Assembly (NCBI RefSeq): GCF_040869045.1
Contig: NC_090320.1
Location: forward strand, 118,801,112-118,865,111
Source: Eurosta solidaginis
Taxonomy: Eukaryota; Arthropoda; Insecta; Diptera; Tephritidae
Direction: 5' to 3'
Length of the DNA stretch: 64,000 nt
This document shows positions 40,806 through 51,100 of the stretch, one piece after another. The notes under the pieces are model-generated. The model was not told the DNA's origin. It saw only the letters and a list, made by a program, of their open reading frames with translations, and did not search any database. Position 1 is the first letter of the stretch, and the number at the start of each line of letters is the position of its first letter. The translations under genes were made by a program, and so were the position numbers.

Positions 40806-43292
40806 CTAAGTCTGATCGTCCCGATCAGACAAATCTCTCGATCTAAACGCTGCTAGCATCGCCAAATGTACCACTCTTCTACTCCGCGGTTTCTCAATGC
40901 TTTGTATGCGGTAGATGGTATCACTGATCTTCTTCACAACCTTGTACGGGCCTTCCCAACTGCACCGAAATTTGGATGGAACACCTTTCCGCCGGTGAGG
41001 GTTGTATAACAGTACCAAATCTCCATTCCGGAAACCTTGCGAATTATTTTCCCTGTCGTACCTGTGTTCCATCTTACTACTCATTATTCTGGATCGTTCC
41101 CTCGCAATCTGTTTCTTGGCCAATGAAGAATTACTTCGCAGAGCTTGCGCTGGACGGATTTCCTTTGCATAATCAGTATCGTTCCGACGCTTCACAACAG
41201 TAGTGTGCCTTGGCTTGAAACCACCATTGCATTCTTTCTTGGTTTTAGTACGTCCGTTAGGGCTTTTCAATGCCAGTGTTTCTCTCGCAGGTACTTTTGA
41301 TTTTGATTTATTTGGCCCATTCGATCTATCAACCTTTACCTTTGAATTTCGTGGCCTTCGTTGAGTATTCTCCACCAGTACCCGATTACTGCTGAACCCT
41401 TTTTCCAAACTAAAGTTAAGTGGCACATCTTGGTTCTCATAACGCATCACCCTTCTCTGCATATCGATCTTGATGTCATGGTCAACCAAGAAATCCACTC
41501 CCAATATAACTTCATCAACAATCTCCGCCACAACAAATTTGTGTAGGACCATGACCTTCCCAATCAATACTTCACATATCACTTCTCCCTGAACTTGGTT
41601 ATACTCGCCAGTGACCGTACGCAACTTTGCTCCAGGTAACGGTTTTACTCTCCTGTTGACCAAGTCAGATCGGATCAAGGAATGAGATGCGCCCGTATCT
41701 ACAGTCAGTATTCGTTCTTTGCCATCCACATTCCCTCTGACGGTAAGACTGCTCGATTTTCTACCAATTTGCGACACAGATATCACAGGGCATTCAATAG
41801 CTGGATCTAGCTCTCTACCTCTTACTCGCTCTTGCTCATCTCCTCCAGCTTTGCGTTTACGGCCACCCACATTGTTAGAACTATTAAGACCAAGATCGCA
41901 ATGACGTGCTATGTGACCGGACTTCCCGCATTTGAAGCATTTGATAACTTTTTCACTTCGCTTTTGCGATCCTTTCAGTGCCTCCAATATTGCGTCTACC
42001 CACTCTGGCCTTTCTACTTCCACACGGCGTGCTTTGAAAACTGGCTTACACAGAAGCGACGCCGTTTCCTGAATCAGAGCTTGTGACACCGTTTCTACGA
42101 ATGTTGGCTTTGGGTTCGCGTATGTGGCTCGCTTCGTTTCCACGTCTCGTATGCCATTTATAAAACTCTGGATTTTTACCCTCTCGGTGTATTCCACGGG
42201 TGCGTCCGCATTTGCGAGATGAGCCAACCTTTCAACATCTGAAGCAAACTCTTGCAATGTCTCATTTGCTTTTTGGTAGCGGTTTTGCAAATCAATTTGG
42301 AATATCTGTTTTCTATGTTCGCTTCCATAACGTCGTTCTACAGCAGCCATCAATGCTTCATAATTGTTCCGCTCTCCTTCGGGAATCGTCTGTAGAATTT
42401 CCGCTGCTGGCCCCTTCAATGCCACGAACAATGCAGCAACTTTATCTTCCGCATTCCAGTTGTTCACTGCTGCGGTCTTCTCAAACTGTAGCTTAAAGAC
42501 CTGGAAAGGAACAGAACCGTCAAAGGATGGTGTTTTTACCTTTGAATTACTCGCTGAAACTGCTGGACGATTTAATTGTAACTGCTCCATACGACCCTTC
42601 AAATCATCGACTTCTGCCTGAAATTGAGCGATTTTTGCATCCTGCGCTTCCAGCTTTGATGTTACCCTTGCTTCCTGTGCTTCTAACTGTGAAGACATTT
42701 GTGCCACCTGCAATGATAAGCGCTCCTCTTGTTCTTCCATCTTTGATGTTATGCGTGTCTCCTGCGATTCCAGTTGGGATGCCATATATGTCTTCTGTTC
42801 TTCCAATTGCAATTCCATCTTGGATGTAATCTGTGTCGACATTTCTGACATTCGCGTTTCTTGTGCCTCAATCTCCGATGTTATTCGTGTCTCTTGGGAT
42901 TCCATCTGTGATGACATATACGTTTTCTGTTCTTCTAGTTGAGATGACATATACGTTTTCTGTTCTTCTAGTTGAGATGCCAGTTGAGATGTTATATCTG
43001 TCTTTTGCGATTCCAGTTGAGAAGCCACTGTCGATGTTTGAGCAGATATTGCAGCCAAAATCATGTTCAAATCTGTGCTGGTAAGCGTCTGCGATGTTTC
43101 GTTTTTCTCTTCAATTTTTGTTGTCTCCTCCCCATCAAGGTGAAAGACATACTCTTCCACATCAATTCCTTCTGCTTCCATTGCCTCTCGTAGCCGTGCC
43201 TGAAGTTCAAGTTTAACGCCGCTTGTATTCAATCCACGGCTCTCCAACTCCTTCTTTAGTTGCTGGATCTTCAATTCACTGAACTTTGCCAT
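40806..43292 (-). CDS. Chimeric Gypsy polyprotein: SAP, coiled coil, gag, protease, integrase tail
   Basis: The uninterrupted 828-codon frame starts at ATG 43292. Residues 5-38 are a SAP-type DNA-binding motif (LKIQQLKKELESRGL). About 70-235 is a long coiled coil of near-repeats (SQLEEQKTYMSSQ, ETRITSKME). About 250-400 is the gag capsid-like region (FDGSVPFQVFKLQFEK, YGSEHRKQIFQIDLQNRY). A CCHC knuckle (CFKCGKSGHIARHC) lies near 450 and the retropepsin (LTVDTGASHSLI) near 530. After a lysine-rich linker the last 110 residues are the integrase GPY/F-type tail (GDLVLLYNPHRRKG, CSWEGPYKVVKKI). Reverse transcriptase, RNase H and the integrase core are missing. The frame was kept across the deletion, which suggests a product that can join particles made by a helper. 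Confidence 0.9.
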   Translation of the reverse strand: MAKFSELKIQQLKKELESRGLNTSGVKLELQARLREAMEAEGIDVEEYVFHLDGEETTKIEEKNETSQTLTSTDLNMILAAISAQTSTVASQLESQKTDITSQLASQLEEQKTYMSSQLEEQKTYMSSQMESQETRITSEIEAQETRMSEMSTQITSKMELQLEEQKTYMASQLESQETRITSKMEEQEERLSLQVAQMSSQLEAQEARVTSKLEAQDAKIAQFQAEVDDLKGRMEQLQLNRPAVSASNSKVKTPSFDGSVPFQVFKLQFEKTAAVNNWNAEDKVAALFVALKGPAAEILQTIPEGERNNYEALMAAVERRYGSEHRKQIFQIDLQNRYQKANETLQEFASDVERLAHLANADAPVEYTERVKIQSFINGIRDVETKRATYANPKPTFVETVSQALIQETASLLCKPVFKARRVEVERPEWVDAILEALKGSQKRSEKVIKCFKCGKSGHIARHCDLGLNSSNNVGGRKRKAGGDEQERVRGRELDPAIECPVISVSQIGRKSSSLTVRGNVDGKERILTVDTGASHSLIRSDLVNRRVKPLPGAKLRTVTGEYNQVQGEVICEVLIGKVMVLHKFVVAEIVDEVILGVDFLVDHDIKIDMQRRVMRYENQDVPLNFSLEKGFSSNRVLVENTQRRPRNSKVKVDRSNGPNKSKSKVPARETLALKSPNGRTKTKKECNGGFKPRHTTVVKRRNDTDYAKEIRPAQALRSNSSLAKKQIARERSRIMSSKMEHRYDRENNSQGFRNGDLVLLYNPHRRKGVPSKFRCSWEGPYKVVKKISDTIYRIQSIEKPRSRRVVHLAMLAAFRSRDLSDRDDQT

Positions 43293-43343
43293 GTCCTTGT
43301 TGTCCTCCGGAATTTATTCAACAATTCCTCTTCTGACACCAAT

Positions 43344-43935
43344 TGTAACGAATTTACTTGCAAATCCTCTTATTTGCCCTTTTGCTAGGATCGTATCGCT
43401 AAACTGTTGAATAAATAACTCCAATATTGAATAACGGAAAAATGGCCTTTATTAAAATACTTCACAATAACACTCAAACTGTGCAACGAATAGCTTAATA
43501 ACCAAACTGATATCTTAAAGGAAACTGACTTTCAAAATAATAGTGCTATTGCTCGCTAGATATCGTCTTACTCGTAACTGCTTGACAATTCAAATCAAAC
43601 TGAATTACATTTTACTCGCTTGTGCCGCTTTTATAGTTTACGCTGCATACATCTAGGCTCTTCTATTTCCAGAACTTACCAACTATTTCGAGTGTTTATA
43701 GTTCTCATATAGTTTCTACTTGTTTACAATTTTCTACTTTTCAGCGTCTCTCAGATGTATGTGAGTTTGTAGTTTACAGTCTCTCGCACACACATAGGCG
43801 TATAAGTAAATGCATCTGTGTGTGACATCTCTCGGCTGCCTTATATATGTGTATACATGATTTGATTATTGACGTGAACATCGCTTAGCATCGCCTTAGT
43901 GATGGTATAGCTTAGGGATGCTAATATCCGTGACA
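43344..43935 (-). repeat. 5' LTR of chimeric Gypsy element
   Basis: The 592-bp LTR appears identical to 40203-40794. On the coding strand the primer-binding region TTGGTGTCAGAAG starts one or two bases after TTCGTTACA. Confidence 0.92.
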
Positions 43936-44480
43936 ATATTTTTCGCTTCGAATGCAGGAAGACGAGTCAGTCGCAGATCATGTGTCAAAGATGTCAGCAT
44001 TGGCAGCGGAAATAGAGGCACAAGGAGAAAAGTTATCCGAAAATATCAAGATGGTACGAATCATAAGCAGTTTGCCACCAAGGTTCCAAAACTTCAAAAC
44101 TGTTTGGTATAACGTAAAAGAAGGCAGAACTATAGACAATTTGATGGCAAAGTTACAGCTCGAAGAAGATCAACTCAAGAAGAGTAGTGACGGAGCTGTA
44201 AGCGAAGCAGCTTTCAATGCAAAATCTGAAAAACCAAAAAAGTCAATTGCCGAAAGAATGCGAACGTCAAAATGCAACTACTGCAATAAAATTGGACATT
44301 GGAGAGAGAATGTCGTGCAAAGAAAAAACAATTTAAAAAACGTGAGGGCGACAAGCAGAGAGACAAGAACGGTGATGAAGTAGCATTTACTGCATCAACG
44401 TCAGATGTTTTGTTAGCGCCGTACCATGACGTGTGGATCGCAGAGTCAGGTGCTACCGAACACATGACTTCACATAAAGA

Positions 44481-47199
44481 ATGGTTTACCGATTTAAAAT
44501 TGTCAAATTCATTACAATGCAGCAATGGCACTGCAGACTTGGTCACATAAATACAGCAACAATCAAAAACATGTGTGACAGAGGTTTAGCTGATGGCATA
44601 AATGTGACGGAACACAACAATTTCTTCTGTGAAGATTGCAAGCGAGGAAAAATGCATCGATCTTCACATGGAGCTGCAATACGACGCGAAGCACGCAAGT
44701 GCGAATATTTTCATATGGATTTATGCGGCCCTATGTCTGAATCTGGTATCGGTGGAGTTCGTTATTTCATGTTGCTTAAGGATGAATGCACATGCTTCAG
44801 GTACGTTTATTTTTTATCCAAAAAATCTGAAGTTCTTCAAAAACTTAGATGTTTTATTTCTATGTTACGCAACTTGACTGGCGAATCGGTAAAATACGTA
44901 CGGTGCGACAATGGTACCGAGTTTATAAATAAAGAAGTAGCTGAGCTGCTGTCAAATAATGGTATTGTTCTGGAGAAAATCTCACCATACACCCCGGAGC
45001 AAAATGGCTTTATTGAAGAAGACAATAGGATTGTTCAAGAATCAGCCCGGACGATGTTGTTGGCCAGCGGACTAAACAAATTTTTGTGGCCTGAAGCAGT
45101 GAGAACGGCCGTATACATTCTTAATCGATCAGCACCGGCTAGTCGGGCAAAAACGCCATTTGAATACTGGTTTGGCAAGAAGCCCGATTTGAGTCACTTA
45201 AAGGTTTTTGGCACTGAATGCATAGTTTATCTGCCCAAACAACTAGGGAGGAAAAAGTGGGATGCTAAAGCAAAGAAAATGTATCTAGTTGGCTATGAAC
45301 CTTCAGCAAAAAATTTTCGTTTGTACGATCAGGAGTCAGCAAAAATAATTGTTAGTTGCGATGTTGTTTTTAATGAAAAGGCAATTAGAATTGGGTCATT
45401 TAGCAAAGATGACGAGGGTGATACGAGTAATGAAAACACTGAACAAGATGAAAACGTTTCATCGTCTTTCCAGCCGCATATGTCCAGCACTCCGAAGAAT
45501 TCTATGAAAAAAGAGACTTCAGCAACCGATATGCCAAATACATCAAATGGTTCTACGTTACAAAGTTCTGTTCCTGATACAAGAGAGCATAATAGGTATG
45601 GCTTGCGTAAGGAAGTTTTACCACCAGAGCGATTTGGATACGATTACATGGGCTGTTTAGCAACTATTTCAGAACCAGATTCATATAAAGATGCCATAAA
45701 TTCGGAACACGCCGTGAATTGGAGAGCGGCAATAAATGATGAAATCAATTCCCTTGAGCTTAACCAAACTTGGGAGTTGGTAGAAAAACCCCGTGATAAA
45801 AATATTGTGGGATGCAAATGGGTGTTTAAAATTAAATCAAACCCAAATCAAAAACCAGTGTTTAAGGCGCGATTAGTGGCTAAAGGCTATTCACAAGAAC
45901 CTGGTATCGACTATAAAGAAACATATTCGCCAGTAGTGCGATATGATTCAGTGAGAGTGGCTATGGCGGTAGCAGCCTTTGAAGGCATGAAGATGATGCA
46001 ATTCGATGTCAAAACTGCCTTTTTATACGGAGAACTCCATGAGGAGATTTATATGGACATCCCACAAGGCATCAATGTCTCTCAAGCTCAAAATCAAGTT
46101 TTTCGCCTTATAAAGGGTATGTATGGGCTTAAGCAGGAATTCAAAGTTTGCGGAATTTCTGCAAACATTTAAAATGCAGCAGTCTAATGCTGACCATTGT
46201 GTGTTTCACGGCAATATTGAAAATAGTAAGATTATTTTGCTTCTATACGTTGATGATGGGTTGATATTATCCCAAAAAAAATCCGCTTTAAATTTATTCA
46301 TTGGAAAACTATCGAACGAATTTCGTATCACTTATGGTGAAAACAACTATTATGTTGGGCTTGAAATTTATCGCGATATACCAAACCAATCTATAAAAAT
46401 TAGCCAACGTTCTTACATAAAGAAAATTCTTCAACGCTTTAACATGGATGATTCAAAAGGTATTTCAACGCCTAGTGACGGTAACACATATCTATCAAAA
46501 CGTAGTGAGGAAGCTACTGTAAAGTACCCATTCAGAGAAGCTGTTGGCTGTTTGGCGTTTGCTGCTACAGTATCCAGACCAGATATATCATATGCCGTTG
46601 GTGAAGTGAGCAAATTTACAGAAAATCCCAAAAACTCCCACATACAAGCTGTTAAGAGGATTTTTCGCTACCTAAAAGCAACCAAGGACTACTGTATAGA
46701 ATATAGGTCAGGTAATTCTCTTAAATTTGAAGGTTATACTGACGCAGATTTTGCTCGTGATGTTGATATAAGAAGATCTACAACCGGCTATGCATTTCTA
46801 TTAAACGACAGCGTTGTGACATGGAGAAGCCACCGTCAAAAGACTGTTGCGTTGTCAACAACAGAGGCCGAGTGCATGGCCGCCTGTGAGGGAGCTAAAG
46901 AGCTAGTTTGGCTTAAACAACTTTTGGCTGATTTTAGTTATAACCTGGATTACCCTACGGCTCTTAATGTCGATAATCAGGGCACAATTCGACTAATTGG
47001 AAATCCGGGATTACACCATAGTACAAAGCATATCGACATAAGGTTACATTTCATCAGAGATCTGCAAAAGGCCAAAATAGTTGAGTTCAAATACGTCAAC
47101 ACAGAACTACAACGTGCTGATATATTTACAAAGCCACTGACAAATCAACGCTTTAGGAATAATTTGCAGCTCTTAGGAATGTCGCCAGTCAAACAATGA
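44481..47199 (+). pseudogene. copia pol: integrase, reverse transcriptase, RNase H; one frameshift
   Basis: From 44500 the frame reads the pre-integrase zinc region (WHCRLGHINTATIKNM, CEDCKRGKMH), then the integrase core (FHMDLCGPM, YVRCDNGTEF, EQNGFIEEDNRIVQESARTM, giving D, D and E). A linker is followed by copia-type reverse transcriptase (WELVEKPRDKNIVGCKWVFK, FKARLVAKGYSQ, FDVKTAFLYGEL). A frameshift near 46140 precedes the catalytic LLYVDDGLIL (46237-46266). RNase H follows (GYTDADFARDVDIRRSTTG, LSTTEAECMA, KHIDIRLHFIRD), ending at TGA 47197-47199, 8 bp before the 3' LTR. The single shift is the only clear lesion in this half. Confidence 0.9.
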
Positions 47200-47206
47200 G
47201 TGAGAG

Positions 47207-47464
47207 TGTTAAGAAGCAACATTGTTTAATGGCACCACTTGTCTTTAAAGATCTGTCACTCCTTTGATACGTGGCAAACTCTTACTCGGCTTTGTATTCA
47301 GCTACTTAATTTCATTACTAACTGTTATTTTTCTTTGTATATACTTATACAAATTTAATCTGTACATATATTATATTACTTTACTTCTCATCAAACCGCA
47401 TGAATAAACGTAGCATATATTTTGTACGTGCTAAGTTTGCACTTGATAGCATTTTATTTCATCA
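47207..47464 (+). repeat. 3' LTR of copia element
   Basis: The 258 bp differs from the 5' LTR at two positions I could see (AAATTTAATC vs AAATATAATC; CCGCATG vs CCGCGTG). Confidence 0.92.
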
Positions 47465-47699
47465 ATTTTAAAAAGATATCAACCCATCGTTCAATTAATC
47501 AAGTCAGCCGTAGACAACGAAAGGAAAAATTATCAAAATCAATTAGCAGAAAAGAAAACTAAAACGATACACAAACGCAAACATTCAGAGCACTAGCAAA
47601 TCAATAACCTCACTACTTCTAATCGGGATTTCTTGGAAAGTTTAGGATTTCGATTAAGTTAAGACAGCTTGTGAACAACAAAAAAAAACAAGAGTAACT

Positions 47700-48186
47700 T
47701 AAAAAATAAATTGCAACAACCTTTATTTGATACTGCTATCACAGCTATTCATCATACTTACAATCATTTGATTATAATGATGAAATTCGTATCCAATTCA
47801 AAATCAAGATTTATATGTTTTACCAGCTGAAAGTTTTTTTCATATTGAAGGATTTGTTACGAAAGAAGATGGAACGGTCTCTACAACTACAATTCTAAAA
47901 AATAATTGTATGTCATATCATAAAGGTATAGAAATTGATCGTACCGACATTAAAAATTATGTATCATTAAATTAATTTGAGAGTAATATGCTAAGAAGTA
48001 CAGGCTGGCTCACTCCAAAAACAAACGATCATCAGCTTGTTAGTGGCTATTTTAATTTTTGTATACCGCTGAAAATGATGCTTGGATATGCTAAAATTTC
48101 AACGGGGAAGCCAAACACTATAAAAGCAGCAAAAGTTGAGGCATGAAAGTCAGTTTGATTTAAGCAAGCTATCAGTTGCGAATTAT
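47700..48186 (+). pseudogene. Double-jelly-roll capsid-type fragment of Polinton-like element
   Basis: Short frames separated by stops and shifts read LFDTAITAIHHTYNH, NDEIRIQ, LYVLPAESFFHIEGFVTKED and then, after a stop near 47975, TGWLTPKTNDHQLVSGYFN and FCIPLKMMLGYAKI. The order NDEIRI - LYxLPxESxxxIEG - FxIPLKxxxG is the N-terminal half of the double-jelly-roll major-capsid-like proteins of Polinton/adintovirus-like elements. It is heavily decayed (at least two frameshifts and two stops) and cut at 48186 by a Gypsy remnant. There is no chance of function. Confidence 0.6.
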
Positions 48187-51100
48187 AAGTGAAGTACTTT
48201 AATAAAGACCATTTTTCATTATCGAATATTGGAGTTATTTATTCAACAGTTAAGTGATTCGAACGTTAGCAGAAGGTTGCAAATAAGCGGAATTGCAGTA
48301 ATTGCAGTGCGTTACAATTGGTGTCAGAAGAGGAATTGTTGAATAAATTACAGAGGAAAACAAGGACATGGCAAAGTTAAGTGAATTGAAGATCCAGCAA
48401 CTGAAGAAGGAGTTGGAGAGCCGTGGATTGAATATAACCGGCATTAAACTCGAACTTCAGGCACGACTACGAGAGGCAATGGAATTAGAAGGAATTGACG
48501 TGGCAGAGTATGTCTTTCCTCTTGATGGCGATGAGACAACAAAACTGGAGGAGAAAAATGAAACACCGCCGACAATGGCGAACACAGACCTGAACATGAT
48601 ATTGGCTGCAATATCGGCACAAATGTCCGAAATGTCGTCACATATATCCACCAACATGTCATCGCAACTGGAAGAACAGAAGACTTATATTACATCCCAA
48701 CTGGAAGAACAGAAGACATATATGACACCTCAGTTGGCTGAGCAGTTGAAAGCACAAGAAACGCATATTTCAGAAATGTCGACACAGATTACATCCAAGA
48801 TGGAAGCACAAGAGGAGCGCTTATCATTGCAGGTGGCACAAATGTCTTCGCAGTTAGAAGCACAGAATACAAAAATTGTACATCTCGAGGACAAAATGGA
48901 TGCCGAGATAGAAGCTTTGAGAGGTCGTATACAGGAGTTGCAAATAAATCGCCCAACAGTTTCAGCGAGTAATCCAAAGTTAAAGACACCATCCTTTGAC
49001 GGTTCTGTTCCTTTCCAGGTCTTTAAGCTAGAGTTTGAGAAGATCGCAGCAGTGAACAACTGGAATGCTGAAGAAAAAGTTGCAGCTCTATTCGTAGCAT
49101 TGAAGGGGCCGGCAGCCGAAATCCTACAGACGATTCCCGAAGAAGAGCGGAACAACTATGAAGCATTGAAGGCCGCTGTAGAACGACGTTACGGAAGCGA
49201 ACACAGGAAACAAATCTACCAAATAGAATTGCAAAACCACTGCCAAAAATCTAACGAGACTTTGCAGGAGTTTGCTTCGGACATTGAAAGATTGCTGGCT
49301 CCCTCAACTGAATGCCCCATAATCACTATCTCGCAAATTGGAAGAAGGTCGAACAATCTTACTGTCGGAGGACATGTGGATGGAAAGGAACGTTTACTGA
49401 CTGTAGATACGGGTGCATCTCATTCCATCAATCGAGCGGATTTAGTCAGCAAGAAGATAGGACCTTTGCGTGGAGCAAGATTGCGTACAGCCACTGGAGA
49501 AGACACCACGGTTCTAGGAGAAGTAGCATGTGAAGTCGCAATTGGGAACGTCACGGTAGTGCACAATTTTATAGTGGCAGAGATTGTTGATGAAATCATA
49601 ATTGGAGTGGACTTCTTAATCGAACAAGGCATCAAGATCGACATGCAAGCAAGACGATGAGATATAAGAACATGGATGTGCCACTTAATTTCGGCTACGA
49701 GAGAGGCTACAGCAGAAACGAGTGCTGGTGGAAGAGAGTCAGCAAATACCACCAAAATCAGAAGCAGTAATCTGGGCAAAGGTTAAGGAGATTGTGGGAC
49801 AAACAAATTGTGGGTTGTCAAAGCAGCAAACAAATCAGCGCCGAACATACTTGTAGGAAAAACCCTGGCTATGACAAAACAAGATGAACGTATTCCGGTA
49901 AGAGTACTCAATAAGTTCAAGTCACCACTCAAACTGACCAAAGGAGCTATTTTGGGAAGATGCCAAGAGGCTGAAGTAGTTATTAACTGTGAACAGCTCC
50001 AGGAACACGTTTCATCCAGTAATACTGATCTTTCAAATGACATCACGGCATGGACGGAGGAGCTAGAGGAAGCCTATCAGAGTAAGGCAAAACAACTGAT
50101 CCTAAAGTACGCGAACATATTTGACCAGGATGGTTCCAAAGCAGGTCGCACCAACGTTGTGAAACATCAAATTGACACTGGAGATGCGAGGCCGATCCGT
50201 CAAGCTCCACGTAGTATTCCACTGGCGAAGCGGGAAGTTGTGAGTCAAATCATATAAGAAATGAGCGACAGCGGAGTCATCGAACCATCAGCTAGTCCAT
50301 GGAGCTCACCGGTGGTACTTGTGGAGAAGAAGGATGGGAAAATGAGGATTTGCGTGGACTAACGCAAGTTGAACGACGTCACGAAAAAGAATAGCTACCC
50401 ATTGCCAAGAATTGACGATACTCTGGACTCGCTATCTGGTACGAAATGGTTTTCCACACTGGACTTGAAAAGCGGCTACTGGCAAGTTGAGGTGAAGGAG
50501 GAAGATATAGAGAAAACAGTCTTCAGTGTCGGTAATGGTCTTTGGCAATTTACAGTGATGCCTTTTGGACTTTGTAATGCACCAGCTACTTTTGAGAGAC
50601 TCATGGACCAGGTACTGAAAGGACTACTTTGCAAAAAATGCTTGGTGTACCTGGACGACATCATCGTTTTGGGCAAGAAATTTGATGAATATCTTAAGAA
50701 CTTGGAGGAAGTTTTCCAGAGAATAGCTGGCGCTGGTCTAAAACTAAGTCCCAAAAAGTGTGAGCTGCTTAAAAAGGAAGTAAATTATTTGGGTCACAAG
50801 GTAACGACAGAAGGCATCTGTACAGCAAATGAAAAGATAGAGGCAGTAAAGGATTGGCCAATACCACAGAAATTTAATGAAATAAGACATTTCCTTGGGC
50901 TGTGCACATATTACCGCCGATTTTTACCAAACTTTTCCAGCGTAGCTCATAACCGCCATGAGCTTACAACAAAAAATAAAGCTTTTGAATGGAAGAAGGA
51001 GCAAGAAGTGGCTTTCCAAACATTGAAGGAGCGTTTGTGCACTGCCCCAATGTTGGCACATCCGATTCCAGGAGCACCATTTATTCTAGATACAGATGCG

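Larger units (their letters stand above)
40203..43935 (-). mobile_element. Chimeric non-autonomous Gypsy element with apparently identical LTRs
   Basis: Two 592-bp LTRs (40203-40794 and 43344-43935) look identical base for base by eye. They start TGTCACGG and end TTCGTTACA on the coding (minus) strand. A 4-bp TSD ATAT (40199-40202 and 43936-43939) flanks them. The 2.55-kb interior holds one open 828-codon gene with gag, protease and the integrase C-terminus but no reverse transcriptase, RNase H or integrase core. A primer site (TTGGTGTCAGAAG) follows the 5' LTR and a purine-rich AGGTGGAGGGCAG precedes the 3' LTR. It is young, and lies inside copia. Confidence 0.92.
39873..44540 (+). pseudogene. 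copia gag and protease, split by nested Gypsy
   Basis: Gag starts at ATG 39873 and reads HIFHRLNNSNYRLWKFNVDA and DKQSEVKVMCLYEEY up to the insertion at 40203. It resumes at 43940 in the same frame if the insert and one ATAT are removed. The second part (VADHVSKMSALAAEIE, IISSLPPRFQNF) leads to a zinc knuckle CNYCNKIGHWRREC, which needs a one-base shift near 44310. The protease motif follows as WIAESGATEHMT. The usual active-site DSG is ESG here, so the catalytic Asp is Glu. A further shift near 44545 leads into integrase. Confidence 0.85.
39590..47464 (+). mobile_element. copia-type LTR retrotransposon with nested Gypsy
   Basis: The 258-bp LTRs (39590-39847 and 47207-47464) are TGTTAAGAAG...TTTCATCA and differ at two positions that I can see. 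A 5-bp TSD ATTTT flanks them (39585-39589 and 47465-47469). The primer site GGTTATGGGCCCAG follows the 5' LTR, as in Drosophila copia, which uses a tRNA-Met fragment. The single gag-pol frame is interrupted at 40203-43935 by a Gypsy element in the opposite orientation. Without that insert the element is about 4.1 kb. Flanking DNA is Polinton-like on both sides. Confidence 0.92.

Noticed and set aside
40795..43343. Assembly collapse as the cause of the missing RT in the chimeric Gypsy
   Set aside because: Not fully excluded, but the ORF runs openly across the joint and both LTRs and TSDs are exact, which a mis-join would not readily produce.
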